64,000 nucleotides of DNA from Apostichopus japonicus (taxonomy: Eukaryota > Echinodermata > Holothuroidea > Aspidochirotida > Stichopodidae), in contig NC_092567.1 in the NCBI RefSeq assembly GCF_037975245.1, positions 16,549,876 to 16,613,875 on the forward strand, written 5' to 3'. The first letter of the stretch is position 1, and every line of letters starts with the position of its first letter. The translations under genes were made by a program, and so were the position numbers. The notes under the pieces were generated by a model. That model was not told the DNA's origin. It searched no databases and saw nothing but the letters and a program-made list of their open reading frames with translations. This document shows, piece by piece, positions 1 to 11,611 of the stretch.

Positions 1-106
1 ATCTACTGAACGCTTTGGTAAGATGATGAATTTACGGGAAATGAAGACCCAGACAAGGCCAGTACTTGTGATACAGTTGCTTCCTTAAGTAGTGCAATTT
101 TAAGAA
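1..106. repeat. Family A repeat fragment, cut off at the LINE junction
   Basis: This stretch is nearly identical to 10286-10385 and to a segment of the copy at 51950-53625. Similarity stops at about 106, where LINE sequence begins. No coding sequence is visible. It shows that family A exists at four or more places in the window. Confidence 0.75.
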
Positions 107-2325
107 ACGCTTAATTTTGATATTTTGATCCGACCACGATACACCGAATGGTAAGTCTCTGTATCTCCAGCTACCAAGGCGAAGGCCCTTTGTCTTTTCC
201 GGATTCAACTTCGCCCCGGTAGCTCTCTCAAAGATAGATAAATCCTGCGAGAGGGCACGAAAGGACCCCAGACTCGAAACAACACATGTGATGTCATCGG
301 CATATTGAACGCATTTCACTTTGGCACCCCCTGGCACAACGAATGGAACAAGTCTGGAGTCCCTTCCAAAAGACGGGAGAGAGACTCGCTAAACAAAACA
401 TAAAGTAATGGAGACAGAGGGCACCCCTGGTGCACCCCCTCTCTAAGTTAAAAAAACCTCTGAATGAAACCCATTACGATTACAGAACTTAAACTTTCCT
501 GAAACAAAACAGAAATCCATATACGAAAATTTGGGTGCAACTGAAACACCTCCCATACATTCCTAAAACAACCAAGATCCACCATGCCAAAGGCCTTCTG
601 ATGATCAAGATACCAATGCACATGATAAATCATGCTCAATAACAAAGTCAGTCAAGTCGCGCATCAACCAAAAGTTATCCTGAAGGCATCTTTCCTGTTA
701 GGCCTCACCCACGTGTACCCCGTACTACACGGTGCATATGCCTTCAGAAATCGGCTAAAAGGTGTGCCGAAGTGAATTTGTCCAGTTCTGTGATCCCAGC
801 GTCAGGACTAGCAGACACGGAAGCCCCGAGTCTGTCAAGACCCAAGACTGGGACATAGTTAAAGTCTCCGACCATGACACATGGTGCACTACCAGGAACA
901 AAGGATCTCAGCGGGTCAAAAAATTCTCGTCTAGCAGAAGACTGATTGGGAGCATACACATTTCAAAGGCATATATTACCCTGTTGATGCTTGAAAAGAA
1001 TGCAAACCTATCGGCCCTTGTGGCACAACCCGCCTGACGAGATGCCAGTGCCACAAGATGAGTACGAACCAACGAAGCATACAGCCCACCACCCCACTCA
1101 TAAGCCCATAGAGGAACATCTTCTTCCAAAATGTGTGTTTTTTGTAGGCAAACGCTGTCGACCTCCATTGACTTACAATACTGGAATATGCGACTGCGCT
1201 TGAGATGATCCCTCATGCCATTCACGTTCAAAGTGGCAACTGAAAGTGAATCGGCCATGAGAGGGCAATGAGGCAAAACTACGCCTACGACGATTCCGTA
1301 AGCTTCAAGCGCGCTGGAAAAATCATCGTCTGAGGGATTCCCCCATCTTTTCGTACCAGCTCGTCCCATTGGCACGTTTCGGCTCGAAGATCATCGAGAC
1401 TCCGGAGTTGCTGTCAGACAGAGCCTCGATCTCCGGATCTGGTGGTACCGAAGCCAGACTGAGGACGGAACTGGACGAGTTGATGGGGGAAGCAGGTGGA
1501 GATACCGTGTTCGCCTCGCGATGTGGTGGATGCGGTGTAGACAAGGGGTTGGGTTCCGCAATGACGGGGAGGGTAAACCAGGTGCGGAGGACGGTGAATT
1601 CTCACTTGGTTACCCCTCCTCGCGTGAAGCTTCCTCCGAGGCAGTAGGTGCGTCGGAACTTGACGCCTTTCCTTTACCCCCACTTTTTCTTCATAGAGAC
1701 ATAAGAGGGACAAACGGTAAAGACATGTCAGAGTGAGAGTGGGCACACAACCTTCTTGGGCAAGCGGTGCTATCATACCCAAGAAGAAGGCAGCGCCGTC
1801 ATTTTTGTCTGGGCAGCTCTTGGCTTCGTTCCTGGTCTCCCCACACCTGAAGCAGTAACGGGACTGACCGGGATACCGCACGTGAGGTTTATGCCCTGCC
1901 ATAAACAGGTAGGAGGGAATGTCCCGTTACAGGTCGAGCCGAATCTGTCTGTGCCCGTTTACTAATCTGGGGGCTGTGCGTAGGAGCACATTTTGGCAGC
2001 ATTTACAGCCCCAAACCGACATAAAACAGTTGCGAGAAGTTCTTGCCGAACCCCTAGTTCTACGTGGATGAGAGTTCCCTAACGGATTCCTCGTATGGAG
2101 CTTCTTTCATCTCTTCGACGTTACTCGTTACCAGTGACACCCTTCTGCTGGGCTACGTCACTGGTAAAACGTAAGTCATACGTGTAACGACACTGGAGGG
2201 CCTGCAAAGCATCAACCTCTCCAGGAACTGCAACACGCTTGCTTTTTAAAATACTAAATACTTGCACCGGTGGAACCGCTTTTCACCGGTCAAAGTCAAC
2301 TTAACGATACGGCTTTTCAAAGTAA
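107..2325 (-). pseudogene. Tx1/L1-like LINE copy 1, broken
   Basis: This is a dead non-LTR retrotransposon read on the minus strand. From its 5' side, an ORF1 part at about 1414-2325 has a zinc-knuckle-like CFRCGETRNEAKSC in which the expected histidine is Asn. An APE-type endonuclease follows at about 740-1280, with a TLNVNGMRDHLKR start and a GDFN motif near 850. The reverse transcriptase keeps a YADD motif near 300. Stops, frameshifts and an internal deletion around 660-740 break every ORF. Endonuclease, RT order and zinc-knuckle ORF1 are usual for the Tx1/L1 group; the clade is inferred by eye. The 3' end is lost at the family A junction at 106. Confidence 0.8.
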
Positions 2326-3380
2326 GAACGATATATGTTGTATAAAAAAGAAAGCCAACTAACAACTCGAATATATATTGCACCCTGCCCTGGTTAAAGC
2401 TCGGTGAAAAATATATCCTATTACTATGCGATTGCTAAACGATTACATAAAACGTGACCAACAACGTGTAATTTACATTCAGTAAAGGTATAGTCTGCTT
2501 GTTACACAGATCCAAGGTATCTTCATACTTAGGCAAAATAGTGATCGTACTCCGCCTTTGGCTGTCGGTGAGCGTTTAGCATTCAGAGAAGATCTGAGAG
2601 GTTTGGTATTTCCCATCTTTCATAGCGCCCTCTATTTACGGCTGTAGTTAACGCCCAATTGGTCATTGACATTCGAGGGAACATATCAAGTTATGTTTTT
2701 AAATATTTTATCTTGGGCAGTACGGTCGACATTTACCCATGAAAATAATATTGCAATTAGAAACCGTAAAAATTGCAGAGACGTAAATTCGGTCCATTTG
2801 TAGAGGCATCAGAGCCATTTGGTCTTACCAAAGTGAATTGATGTAACACAGGGTTAAGACACCTCCAAACATCTATCAAAATATGAGACGATATACAAAA
2901 AAGAATACACACATGGAAAGAACCGTTATGGGAACTTGACAATTGTGAAATGTTAGTATCTGCGACACAGTTAATACCACGACACATGAAGCACTGTCAG
3001 GCACTCAGGATGGCAGAATCTTGAAAAAAAGCCCTTCCTTGCAGGAGATTGATAAGGTGCATAAACGTGACATAAGGTACCATTTCCCTATGGGTATATT
3101 AACAGTACAAACAGCAAGAGACCTTCATGACCAGCCTCAACCCTGATGACACATTCGCTTAGACGTGGAGAAATCAGCACGACCGTACCACAGGATTAAA
3201 CTGTACCAAAGGAAGCATGAAGGCCACCTACCCATTCGTAGGTCCACAAATCGGCATCTTTTTTCAGTTATGTGGGTTGTTTTCTGAATGCAAAAGTCGT
3301 CAACAGCAATAGACGTTCATATTCAGGCTGACTATTGGCAAACACCATGAACGGAAAGAAAGATCCTCACATTTGACTAT
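2326..3380. other. Duplicated stretch with no recognisable gene
   Basis: This AT-rich sequence lies within the segmental duplication and is matched at 22916-23950. Short ORFs of 60-80 codons exist on both strands but show no motif and are not preserved between the two copies. Confidence 0.5.
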
Positions 3381-3740
3381 GACGAATGAATCCAATCGCT
3401 TTATGCAGGTTCTATTCACTTTTCAAAGTATGTTCATCGACAGCATTGAACCAATTCTTTCCGGTAGGTCTCCTTTTAGCTCCGGAGACAGATTTAACGT
3501 GCGAGGGCAGGAGCGATAAACCTGACCCCCCCCCTCGACCTTTCCATAAAAATAGCAGAGTATCTCGTTTGGGTAACTGGCACTGTCCTGTCCAAGACGA
3601 ATGCAACGCCCTCATTTTCTTATTGGCGCAGTTCTTGGCATCATGACCGGTCTCCCTACATCTGAAACAGGTTCGAGGCTGACCATACTTGACTTTTTTT
3701 TCATTACACGAAATAGGCTTAAGCATAGTGGCCAACAACT
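3381..3740 (-). pseudogene. LINE ORF1 fragment with zinc knuckle
   Basis: A 108-codon minus-strand ORF contains a canonical CX2CX4HX4C knuckle, CFRCRETGHDAKNC. It resembles the knuckle region of the LINE ORF1 at 1414-1902 but keeps the histidine, so it comes from a different copy of the same family. The duplicate at 23980-24330 has lost the single frame, which marks both as relics. Confidence 0.6.
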
Positions 3741-6700
3741 GTTTTTGGAAGTGGTGTGAGAGGGGGCGCTAAGATGTTTTGTCGTCCAGATGAGGGGTTT
3801 AATGGGATGGGTGTCCCCTCACTTTGGAGACATTTGGTTAAACTAGGGCTTGGATGAAAATTGTGATATAATTGCAACTTGTGAAACAAGGTTGAAAATG
3901 TTGTCGACTGTATAGAATGTAACTCATATAGATGGTATATGCTTATTACTGTTCTTTTGGGATTTCTAAAATATTTTGCCTGCTAAGGGAGAAGAGATTG
4001 CCGAAAAACCATGTTTTTCTGAGACGGGGGTGGGGGTGTTAAATTACCGAGAAATGAACATGGTTCCGCCCCTATGTAAACTCTGTATAAATCGCAATTT
4101 TTAGTGGGCAAGTTCACAAAAGTTGGCATATATCCGCTCTGAGGAGTTCTCTAAGGGGACATGTGTCCCTTCCATTTTGTGAATTTTTGTTCCTATAAGG
4201 GGCTATCTCAGGTTCACTCATGTGTGTAGTATGAAAGTAAATCTTGCCAATGTATGCAACTTTCCGTGTATGTAATATTTTGCAGTCCCCGTTTCGTCCC
4301 CGAAATTTGTGAGGGGGAATCTTGCTACTGCCTCAAATTCTTTGCATAATTTCCGATAGTTATTAACGGTATTAAAGATAACCACCTGTAGTAGAGACCG
4401 GGGTCGATGATAATTCGAAAAACATACCGTAAGAGTACATCCTTATATCAAATATACAGGCAAATTGAGACAATTTCTTCCTTTTTTTTCGTTTAATGTA
4501 TAAAGAAGTCAGCGTTGACATCTAAGCTCTCTACGTGTATATTCTCAGAAAATTGAATTTTTTACTAAAATAATCATGTGTAAACGGTGGAGGTGATATA
4601 CCTTACGTTATAAATACAGAGGAACGAAGCACTTAATTTTTATTAGCAGCCCACTAGAACAATAAACAATCATTGCGTAATCATCTAGTATATTTTATCA
4701 TTCGTGTGACATTTTAATCACGTTGGCGTTCAGTTTCCTTTAGTCTAAAGTTTTATTTTTATTTATCACGTTATTTTCCCATTCCTAATGGTGTTCGTCT
4801 CTTTTGTGTTAAATATCCACAAGCAAATTAGTTCACTAGTAGTTGGTCTCCCATTTAATGGTATATTCGGTGGTGTATTTTTGTTTTCTTTATATTAACA
4901 CGAATATCCGAAATGAATAAACGTTCGATATTTCACAGCAAGTGGACAATTGTCTGTTATTTATTACAGAAACAGCTTACCATGTACAGTACCTAATGTA
5001 CTCTCCGAATTTAATGTCAGTGTTATATTCACACACAAAAAGTATGGCTAAGTATGAAAATAAATAAACATCACTGGCATAGATGTTGTTTTTTTTAATT
5101 GCAAGTTTCACTCTTCTTCTGCTTCTTATCTTTTGTTTTGTTTTTCAATATTTACTAAACTATTCTAGTTCATTTCACTTTTGTAGCTTAAACTTTTTTT
5201 CTGTTTTGTATATCCCCGATTTCTTTCGGTATCAAGAGAAGTGACTGTCTTTATATCAAACATTTTGTGATTGCCTTAAAATGCTGCCGTGTGAAGTATT
5301 TCAACAGAAAAAGAATCTAACTGCAAAATCAACATGGCGAGCCATTGTAACTATAAGAAAGAGTATGTGTCATAATCTGTAACACATACACGTGATGTAA
5401 TTATACTATCGTTTCAAAATGTGATGATGACGTATTGAAAATATTACGATTCTGTGATATACACATCCGGTGCAGTATGTACTTTCGCTGTTTAACACTC
5501 ACTGTTTCGATCGTCTACTACAGAGCACATCATCGCCAATATGGTATAGGAACAAAGGAACATAATCGTAAACATGTTCTATCACAGGATTTCACTGTAA
5601 TTATGATTATTACCTAATAGCAGTTTAGTAGTTTTTATATTTACTCGGTTTGTTGTATCAACCCCTAGCCCACAATCAATATCTCTTCCAACGCTCCTAC
5701 CTCTCACTTCCCATTCCAACCATTCGCCATCACTCCCCACCCCTCACCACCCCTGATGTTTTTTGCTAATAAATACTTTGTGTGAGGTTAACAAGGGGCG
5801 GAGATGAGGTGCGGGAAGAGGACGTGAGCTCACTGCTATTCTTCCGCTGCTGAATGTAATAATCTCGTCTCCCATTAAACAATTTTCCACCGATTGACAT
5901 GGTCTCCGAACCCCATTTGTAGATTCAGGGCACCAATGGCACCCACTCGGTCACCAATTTACTATTCATTCGAATGTTCTGGTACCCATTACGACGATTT
6001 AAATACTGTCTATATATACCAGCGTAGATACACGAAATCTCTCAATGAATACAAGATGTCGGCGAATTGTGACTTATCGAAACTCTCTATATATATGTTT
6101 CTGTTTATGTCAGCAAAAGGTGGCTTTCTGTCTTTCGGATTGGTTTGGGAAGAATATGAAAGTTGTGAGTTTGACCGAAATTCATAAATCTCATAATTGT
6201 CAATTTCGACGAAAAATCAAATATTGCTATACAAATTTAAGGTATACATGAAGATGAGATAATGTAGTCAGTTGGCCCTTGCAGCATATACGTACTCCTA
6301 TGTTTACCATAGCAACGGTTGACATGGAAATACATGGAGTGGACAATTTACGGGTACCCGCGGCTCAATCATGGCCATTGAAGAAATGATGGTCGGTGTT
6401 CCAATTGCCGGGTGAAGTGGCAAAACGTGTCCGTTGATGCTTCTGAGAAAGTATCAGTGTTAGGTGACTTTGGTGTCTTACAACGTTGTCAAATTTCAGC
6501 CAAAACCTGACAGCGTAGATAGGTACTATAACACGTTGTTACGAAGTTTTCTTTTTAATTTGATCTGTACACATATTTTCTAACAAGAGGGCAATATTTT
6601 GGGGGTTCTTTCTTCTTTTTTTCCTCGGGTGTGAAGTGCCCAATTAACTCGTTGATGGTGTTCATTCGTTTTTCACTTGTCTTAGCAGGTGCACAGGTTT

Positions 6701-6870
6701 TTATTTGCAGAGAGATTAACTGCATTAAAACATTAACAGAAAATTAATCTGGATAATTTAAAATGCGTAAAGACGTTCTTAATTTCAATGGCATTCCTCC
6801 TGTGCTATGCTTTGCTGTACAGGTGGATGTAACCGTTGCCTTTCGAGATTCAGATACCGGCTTCCTTAAC
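3741..6870. other. Duplicated AT-rich non-coding stretch
   Basis: This part is shared with 24330-27510. It holds T-runs and a poly-pyrimidine patch near 5690-5750. The best ORF, about 97 codons at 5894-6187 on the plus strand, differs from its duplicate almost entirely by amino-acid-changing substitutions, so it is unlikely to be coding. No exon, RNA gene or terminal inverted repeat was seen. Confidence 0.5.
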
Positions 6871-7165
6871 TTAGCGAGGCATACGATTTTACACAAACAG
6901 TTATCTTGGGCTGCTTTTTTATGGGGGGGGGGGGTCGCTGGTGTGATGGGGATGGGTGTTTTGTTTCGCTGCGAGCTGGTCGTCCTTTGAGTGGTTTTTG
7001 TGAATGTTAGAGTGGGTGGTTGGGGGTTTGTCACTGCTGGTCGGTGGGCATGTTTGCTTTTTTGGCTCGCTTGACTTGATTTGTATTTGTCAGAGTGGGA
7101 TGGTTAGATAGTGCCGTTTGGCCGTGACGTTTTGGTTCCCGCAGGGCGGGTCACGTAAAAAGCAC
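6871..7165 (+). mobile_element. 5'-truncated LINE 3' end
   Basis: This is a plus-strand copy of the LINE tail also found at 33661-34022, 54452-54800 and 57195-57550 (those three on minus). It ends in the shared GC hairpin CCCGCAGGGCGGG followed by TCACGTAAAAAG. A run of G near 6926-6938 is length-variable against copy 2 of the duplication, where 20-odd bases of the terminus are also missing. Confidence 0.65.
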
Positions 7166-7956
7166 AAAATGAGAAGAATACTAAAATGATCTGCGGTATG
7201 ACATTACAAGTTAAACGTCAGTAGATATTGCGAAGAACGTACAACAAAACAGGTACAACAGTACATCGAATCCCGTGTTTTCCAAGTGATTAGATGCGTT
7301 ATTAAATATTGAAGACCAATCATATTCAGATACTGCTTTCAAAACAGTTATTTGCAAATGTTATTCAGCGATACTACATTGACGTATGTCCATCACCATT
7401 TTATCATTTCACTTAATCTATCATCATGCATACTAACTGGTTTAACATACTAAATGGTTTAAGAGCGGTATAACATCAAGGTAAACTACATGCATATTTT
7501 GTTTATTCCCCACTAACAGCTGTCGGATTGACTTTTCCAAATCATGAGTCGTCGGTCGATATGATTATTCTCCAACCAATTACGCTTAACCTGTGTAAAT
7601 AAAAAAAGATGGATATTCAAATTTGCTTGCAGCACTTTCTGTGAATAGAGAAATATGGACACGGAAGGATGTAGTTTGAATATATACAAACTGCCAGTAA
7701 TGGGGTTACTGTGAAAACTACGTGAGAACAATAGAGAGACAACTCAAGCAAGGCATAAACGAATTATGTCATATAAACCCTCGATAAGTCGAACATATTT
7801 CCTTTTGTACTTTTCCACTTTATTCTGATTAAGTGAAAGAGTTACAACCACTTGACAGGAATCCCTGTTTATCATTGGAAAAGTAAAAATTTGACTCTTC
7901 TTTCAAGGAGATTATATTGAAGTGTAATATAATTATTGCGGAACATATATAAATAC

Positions 7957-7960
<4 letters not shown>
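7166..7960. other. Duplicated non-coding stretch before the TA repeat
   Basis: It matches 27752-28546 with only scattered changes. No gene is seen. It ends in a short ATAC/TA microsatellite at about 7955. Confidence 0.5.
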
Positions 7961-7989
<29 letters not shown>

Positions 7990-8001
7990 CGTGTGCGTGT
8001 G

Positions 8002-8132
8002 TTGAGACTAGTGGAACACTAGTAGTTGTAACTCAGAGTTTCACGCGTTGAGCGATCATCAGAGTTGTTCTGCTCTGTCCACCAGACATAGAGCACTTTG
8101 CGCCAAGATAGACGCCAACCAACCAACTCTAC

Positions 8133-8135
<3 letters not shown>
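8002..8135 (-). ncRNA. Hammerhead-ribozyme-like unit 1, between TG and TA repeats
   Basis: A 134 bp unit is repeated almost exactly at 51632-51765. On the minus strand it has CTGATGA (8056-8062) followed by GAAAC (8038-8042), the two conserved halves of a hammerhead core. Between them a 3 bp stem (CGC/GCG) closes a TCAAC loop. A second hairpin, CTAGTG-GAA-CACTAG, lies near 8008-8022. Stem I pairing and a clean cleavage triplet could not be found in this unit, so activity is doubtful. Penelope-like elements and retrozymes are known to carry hammerheads. Confidence 0.4.
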
Positions 8136-8201
<66 letters not shown>

Positions 8202-8265
8202 TATATATAGATATATATATATATAAATCTATATAGATACATTGATATATATATATATAGATACA

Positions 8266-8316
<51 letters not shown>

Positions 8317-8336
8317 GTATATATATATATATATAT
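8125..8336. repeat. TA microsatellite
   Basis: An almost pure (TA)n tract with a few ATAG and ATAC interruptions. It hosts the solo LTR that follows. Confidence 0.95.
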
Positions 8337-8710
8337 TGTCACAGTCTGTTGATTGCTTGTTGTTTTGTGGTTCTTCCACCCGTGTTACAGGGGGCGCTCT
8401 CCCCGGCCGACTGCGCATGTCCGTGGGAGACAACGTGTATTTGCATGGCCGAATTCCTGCACCTCGGGTGCCTTTTGTGTTTGTTCATGCCTGGAGAGTG
8501 TCCCCTTGTTGTTAGGCTAATTCGGTGTACGACCCTTACTATAGAGGGACATTCTTTACTTTGTTGGATTTTGGCGTGAGATTGAGTTGGGAGTGGAGAA
8601 GGGAGTTAAGAGGAAAAACGGAAAGAGAGAGGAGGAATAAACCTGGTCACCAATTATTACTTAATACTTGTTACTGTTATTACTTTATTACGGTACCGGA
8701 CCCCGTCACA
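8337..8710 (+). mobile_element. Probable solo LTR inserted in TA microsatellite
   Basis: The 374 bp segment is GC-richer than its TA flanks, begins TGTCACAG and ends CCGTCACA, so it has the TG...CA ends of an LTR. A polyadenylation signal AATAAA lies at 8636-8641, about 70 bp before the end, as in many LTRs. The flanks read ATAT on both sides, compatible with a short target duplication but not informative inside a TA repeat. No second copy was seen in the window. Confidence 0.5.
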
Positions 8711-8746
8711 ATATATCAATGTATCTATATATATATATATATCAAG

Positions 8747-8782
<36 letters not shown>

Positions 8783-8800
8783 TTCAAGATATATATATAA
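8711..8800. repeat. TA microsatellite, right side
   Basis: This is the continuation of the TA tract beyond the solo LTR, interrupted by TCAAGATA motifs. Confidence 0.85.
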
Positions 8801-8842
8801 TTCAAGGTTACTATGACATTTATCTGGAATTTTTAGCAAAAC

Positions 8843-8912
8843 GTTGTCACTTACATAGTGTAAGTTGTCTGATGATGGCTCACGCGTGAAACTGAGTGAC
8901 AACTACTTAGTG
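8843..8912 (+). ncRNA. Hammerhead-ribozyme-like motif, plus strand
   Basis: The core reads CTGATGA (8869-8875), a short imperfect stem-loop, then GAAA (8888-8891). Flanking strands AGTTGT (8863-8868) and ACAACT (8899-8904) can form a 6 bp stem I, giving a type I layout. The base at the cleavage position is G, which is not normally cleavable, so this copy looks inactive. An alternative 8 bp pairing, GTTGTCAC (8843-8850) with GTGACAAC (8896-8903), would compete. The sequence is related to the units at 8002-8135 and 51632-51765. Confidence 0.4.
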
Positions 8913-8915
8913 TTC

Positions 8916-9794
8916 ATTATAAAGGTTATTTCCCAGTACTATAGTTGTGTATTTGAAATATATTTATACTATCTGCATACAAGTGTTGCCAGATTTATTA
9001 AGCGACATGAAATATAAAGAATTGATTTAGAATAAGAATCTTCACAATGAGGTGATCTCTTTTATAGTCAGTGTAATGACATTATGACTTATTATAAAAG
9101 TATTGCAGAGCTGACAGTATTGCTACGGCACAACCAACCAAATTATACCGTTCGATTTGGATAATTGAAAGGTTTAGGGAATAGTGGGAGAGGGGTCCGA
9201 AATCCAGCCTATATTCGAGCTATTACATTGCATACCTAAAAATCGCAATACTCAATTGTGCATTCCTTCAAATCTGCACAATATTTATAAAATTTCAGCA
9301 GGGGATGAATTCATTTCCTCACTTCCAGGGTAAATGCGAAGGCATAATCTCGTGCTTTTTGGATTTATATTTAGTTTACGTCTTGTAAGACAGAAACATT
9401 GCATTATGTTTATCTTATAGTAATTGCTGATTGCTTATTCGAACGTAGCAAATGACGTTTAAAGATTATTTCACCCTTGATGAAATCGGTATGACATTCC
9501 AAGATTTAAATAAGGTTACTCTACTGACCAAAAAGCATTAATTCTTAATACTCAAATATAAAGTGAATACTAAAGTATACACTGGCCCACACTCCCATTA
9601 GTCGGCGAAACTGGGGAGGAATTAGTCATCTGCACCGGAACCAAGATTTTTTAGCCATTCGGGGGAATTTATAGTTTGGCCCCCTTACCTTTGATAGCCC
9701 GTACACGTCACTATAGGCGTGATAGTCAAGTATATACAGTGAAGACGGAAGCATTACTTCAGAATACTGGATTACATGATGTATAGAGAAGAAC
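8916..9794. other. AT-rich stretch, nothing recognised
   Basis: No ORF, repeat or terminal motif was found here on either strand. Confidence 0.5.
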
Positions 9795-10790
9795 TGCCAA
9801 ATACATTGTAGTATTCATTGTACACTGAGTCAGCAAGCCGACTTTTGAATAATGAAGATCCGTTTAATACATATGCAACAATTCTGAGAAAATGAGGTGT
9901 ATGTAAACTGAATACTGAACATTTACTAATCTAAAATAATACATGTTATCATCTTTCTAATACCTTCGGATTTGGATAGTTACGTCTATTGGACTTTAGT
10001 AGTATTAAATGTTAGATTTTCGGTAAGAAATATAATGTTCATAGTGGAATGTCTTATGCTATGGGTAATTAAAATCAGTATTAAGTTACTGCTTGTTCTT
10101 ACGATTCATTCGGGTTCTTGCTTGTTATTAAAGTTATTTCATTTTCCAGTTTCTTCTTGCAAGTTTGAAAATACTTTACGTAAATGTACAAATAATACGC
10201 GAAAGATGATTTTAATACAGATGGGGAAGAAGGATCAAATGGAATAAGTGACTTTATTTTACCTCCTTATTTTTGTTGGGTCATGAATCTACTGAACGCT
10301 TTGGTAAGATGATGAATTTACGGGAAATGAAGACCCAGACAAGGCCAGTACTTTTGATACAGTTGCTTCCTTAAGTAGTGCAATTTTCGACATTTCGATG
10401 CGGCTCTCTACAAAAATGACAAGAAACATGAACTGAAGTCATAAAAATTGGAAATAAATTTTACCCCCATAAAAAATAGGTGATGGTGAAAGACCTTTGT
10501 AATGTACATATCTTGTCATGTTGTATGTAAAACGGACGACAGTTTGACACTGCCAAGCTCAGATGCACATCCAATACTGTCGTGAGAGAATAAAAGTTTT
10601 CATTTTAATTACCCTGAACTTGACAAACCGTCATATTGAATAGCATCAGTATTATTAGATAAGAAAAATAGCGACCAAAATGAAGCCGCTTCGGAAGCAG
10701 TAAGTTTAGTTAAAATGTTCATGACAAATATCATATTTTCTGCCGGTATTGAAAGAGCATTACCATCATAAATACGCGTTTACATGCATG
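9795..10790. repeat. Family A repeat, left part (continues at 15271)
   Basis: It matches 51952-52936 closely. At 10790 the match stops at TGCATG, where the gypsy palindrome has inserted; it resumes at 15271. A 91-codon ORF at 9972-10247 also exists at 52118-52393, with substitutions but no motif. The nature of family A is unknown; no terminal repeats were recognised. Confidence 0.8.
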
Positions 10791-10792
10791 GG

Positions 10793-10857
10793 TGTCACGC
10801 CTGCATTGTATTTTAGCATTCCTTGTGGGTGGAAATTTCCACAGGGTAGCCTAGGCC
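10793..10857 (+). repeat. LTR start fragment capping the palindrome
   Basis: It begins TGTCACGCCTGC and matches 11624-11687, then jumps into pol at GGTGCGTCCC. The jump from LTR to an internal pol position suggests template switching or repair during insertion. Confidence 0.75.
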
Positions 10858-11569
10858 GGTGCGTCCCACGAAATGTTTCTTTGGGTATGCTTCGTTGGAT
10901 TTTTTGGGTCATTTGGTTGGAGAGGGAGTTCTCAAACCCCAACCGGATAAAGTTGAAAAGGTCATGAATACGTCCACCCCGCGAACAAAGAAAGATGTTC
11001 GTTCTTTCATGGGACTGGTCGGATATTACCGTCGTTTTATTTCAAATTTTGCTGCCATTTCTGCCCCTCTCACAGATTTAACTAAGGGGTCTAAGTCAAA
11101 TAAGGTAGAGTGGGGTGAAGCGCAAGAAATCGCCTTCAAAACTTTGAAAAGCAGGTTAGCATCTGCCCCTATTCTCAAGTTACCAGACTTAAGTAAGTGT
11201 TTCATTTTGTGCACAGATGCATCAGATATAGGCATAGGTGCTATTTTAATGCAAGAAGAAAGTGGGGAAAGATTTCCTATTTGTTATGCTAGTAGAAAGT
11301 TACAGCCAAGGGAAGTAAAGTATTCTACAATTGAAAAAGAGTGTTTGGCTCTTGTGTGGGCCGTGGAAAAGTTTCACGTGTATTTGTATGGGGTAGAGTT
11401 TTTGTTGGAAACTGATCACCAGCCTCTTACGTACATGACGTGTACTAAGATTAAGAACAACAGAGTCCTACGATGGGCTTTGTCTTTGCAGCCCTACAGC
11501 TTTGTGATCAAGGCTGTCAAAGGCTCGGAAAATCATGGTGCTGATTTTCTAAGTCGATGTCCAGAATAG
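10858..11569 (+). pseudogene. Gypsy pol fragment: RT end plus RNase H (left arm)
   Basis: An open frame of about 236 codons begins inside the RT after the active site. It carries FLGHLVGEG and GYYRRFISNF, then RNase H with TDAS, the catalytic glutamate in EKECLALVW, and TDHQPL. It ends GADFLSRCPE followed by stop. No integrase follows; the PPT and LTR come 40-50 bp later. This fits the Gmr1-type order, in which integrase lies before RT. It is truncated at its N-terminal side and nearly identical to the right-arm copy, so the arms are young. Confidence 0.85.
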
Positions 11570-11586
11570 TATTCTTAAAAGTTAGT

Positions 11587-11608
11587 ACATGATAGTAAAC
11601 TATCATGT
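11587..11608 (+). other. Perfect hairpin just before the polypurine tract
   Basis: ACATGATAGT, AA, ACTATCATGT form a 10 bp perfect stem with a 2-base loop between the pol stop and the PPT. The same hairpin lies at 14257-14278 in the other arm. Confidence 0.7.
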
Positions 11609-11611
11609 TTT

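Larger units (their letters stand above)
107..7960. repeat. Segmental duplication, copy 1 (partner 20281-28546)
   Basis: The sequence can be followed colinearly and in the same orientation against 20281-28546, with small indels and scattered substitutions. The shared part includes long non-coding stretches as well as LINE relics, so this is a block duplication rather than two independent LINE insertions. The copies differ inside the LINE: copy 2 keeps about 600 bp of reverse transcriptase absent here, while copy 1 keeps more of the endonuclease. Both copies end in TA microsatellite. Confidence 0.85.

Noticed and set aside
2757-2987. Cysteine-containing minus ORF shared with 23308-23511 and 23475-23660
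   Set aside because: The frame is broken in the second copy and there is no signal peptide or splice context; probably chance.
5894-6187. 97-codon ORF conserved in both duplication copies (also 26489-26791)
   Set aside because: Nearly all differences between the two copies change the amino acid, as in unconstrained DNA, and no motif or splice context is present.
8059-8433. Long Tyr-Ile repeat ORFs over TA tracts (also 28462-28986, 40407-40859, 51221-51652, 51765-51971)
   Set aside because: These are translations of TA microsatellites; exon 3 of the peptide gene overlaps one of them in another frame.
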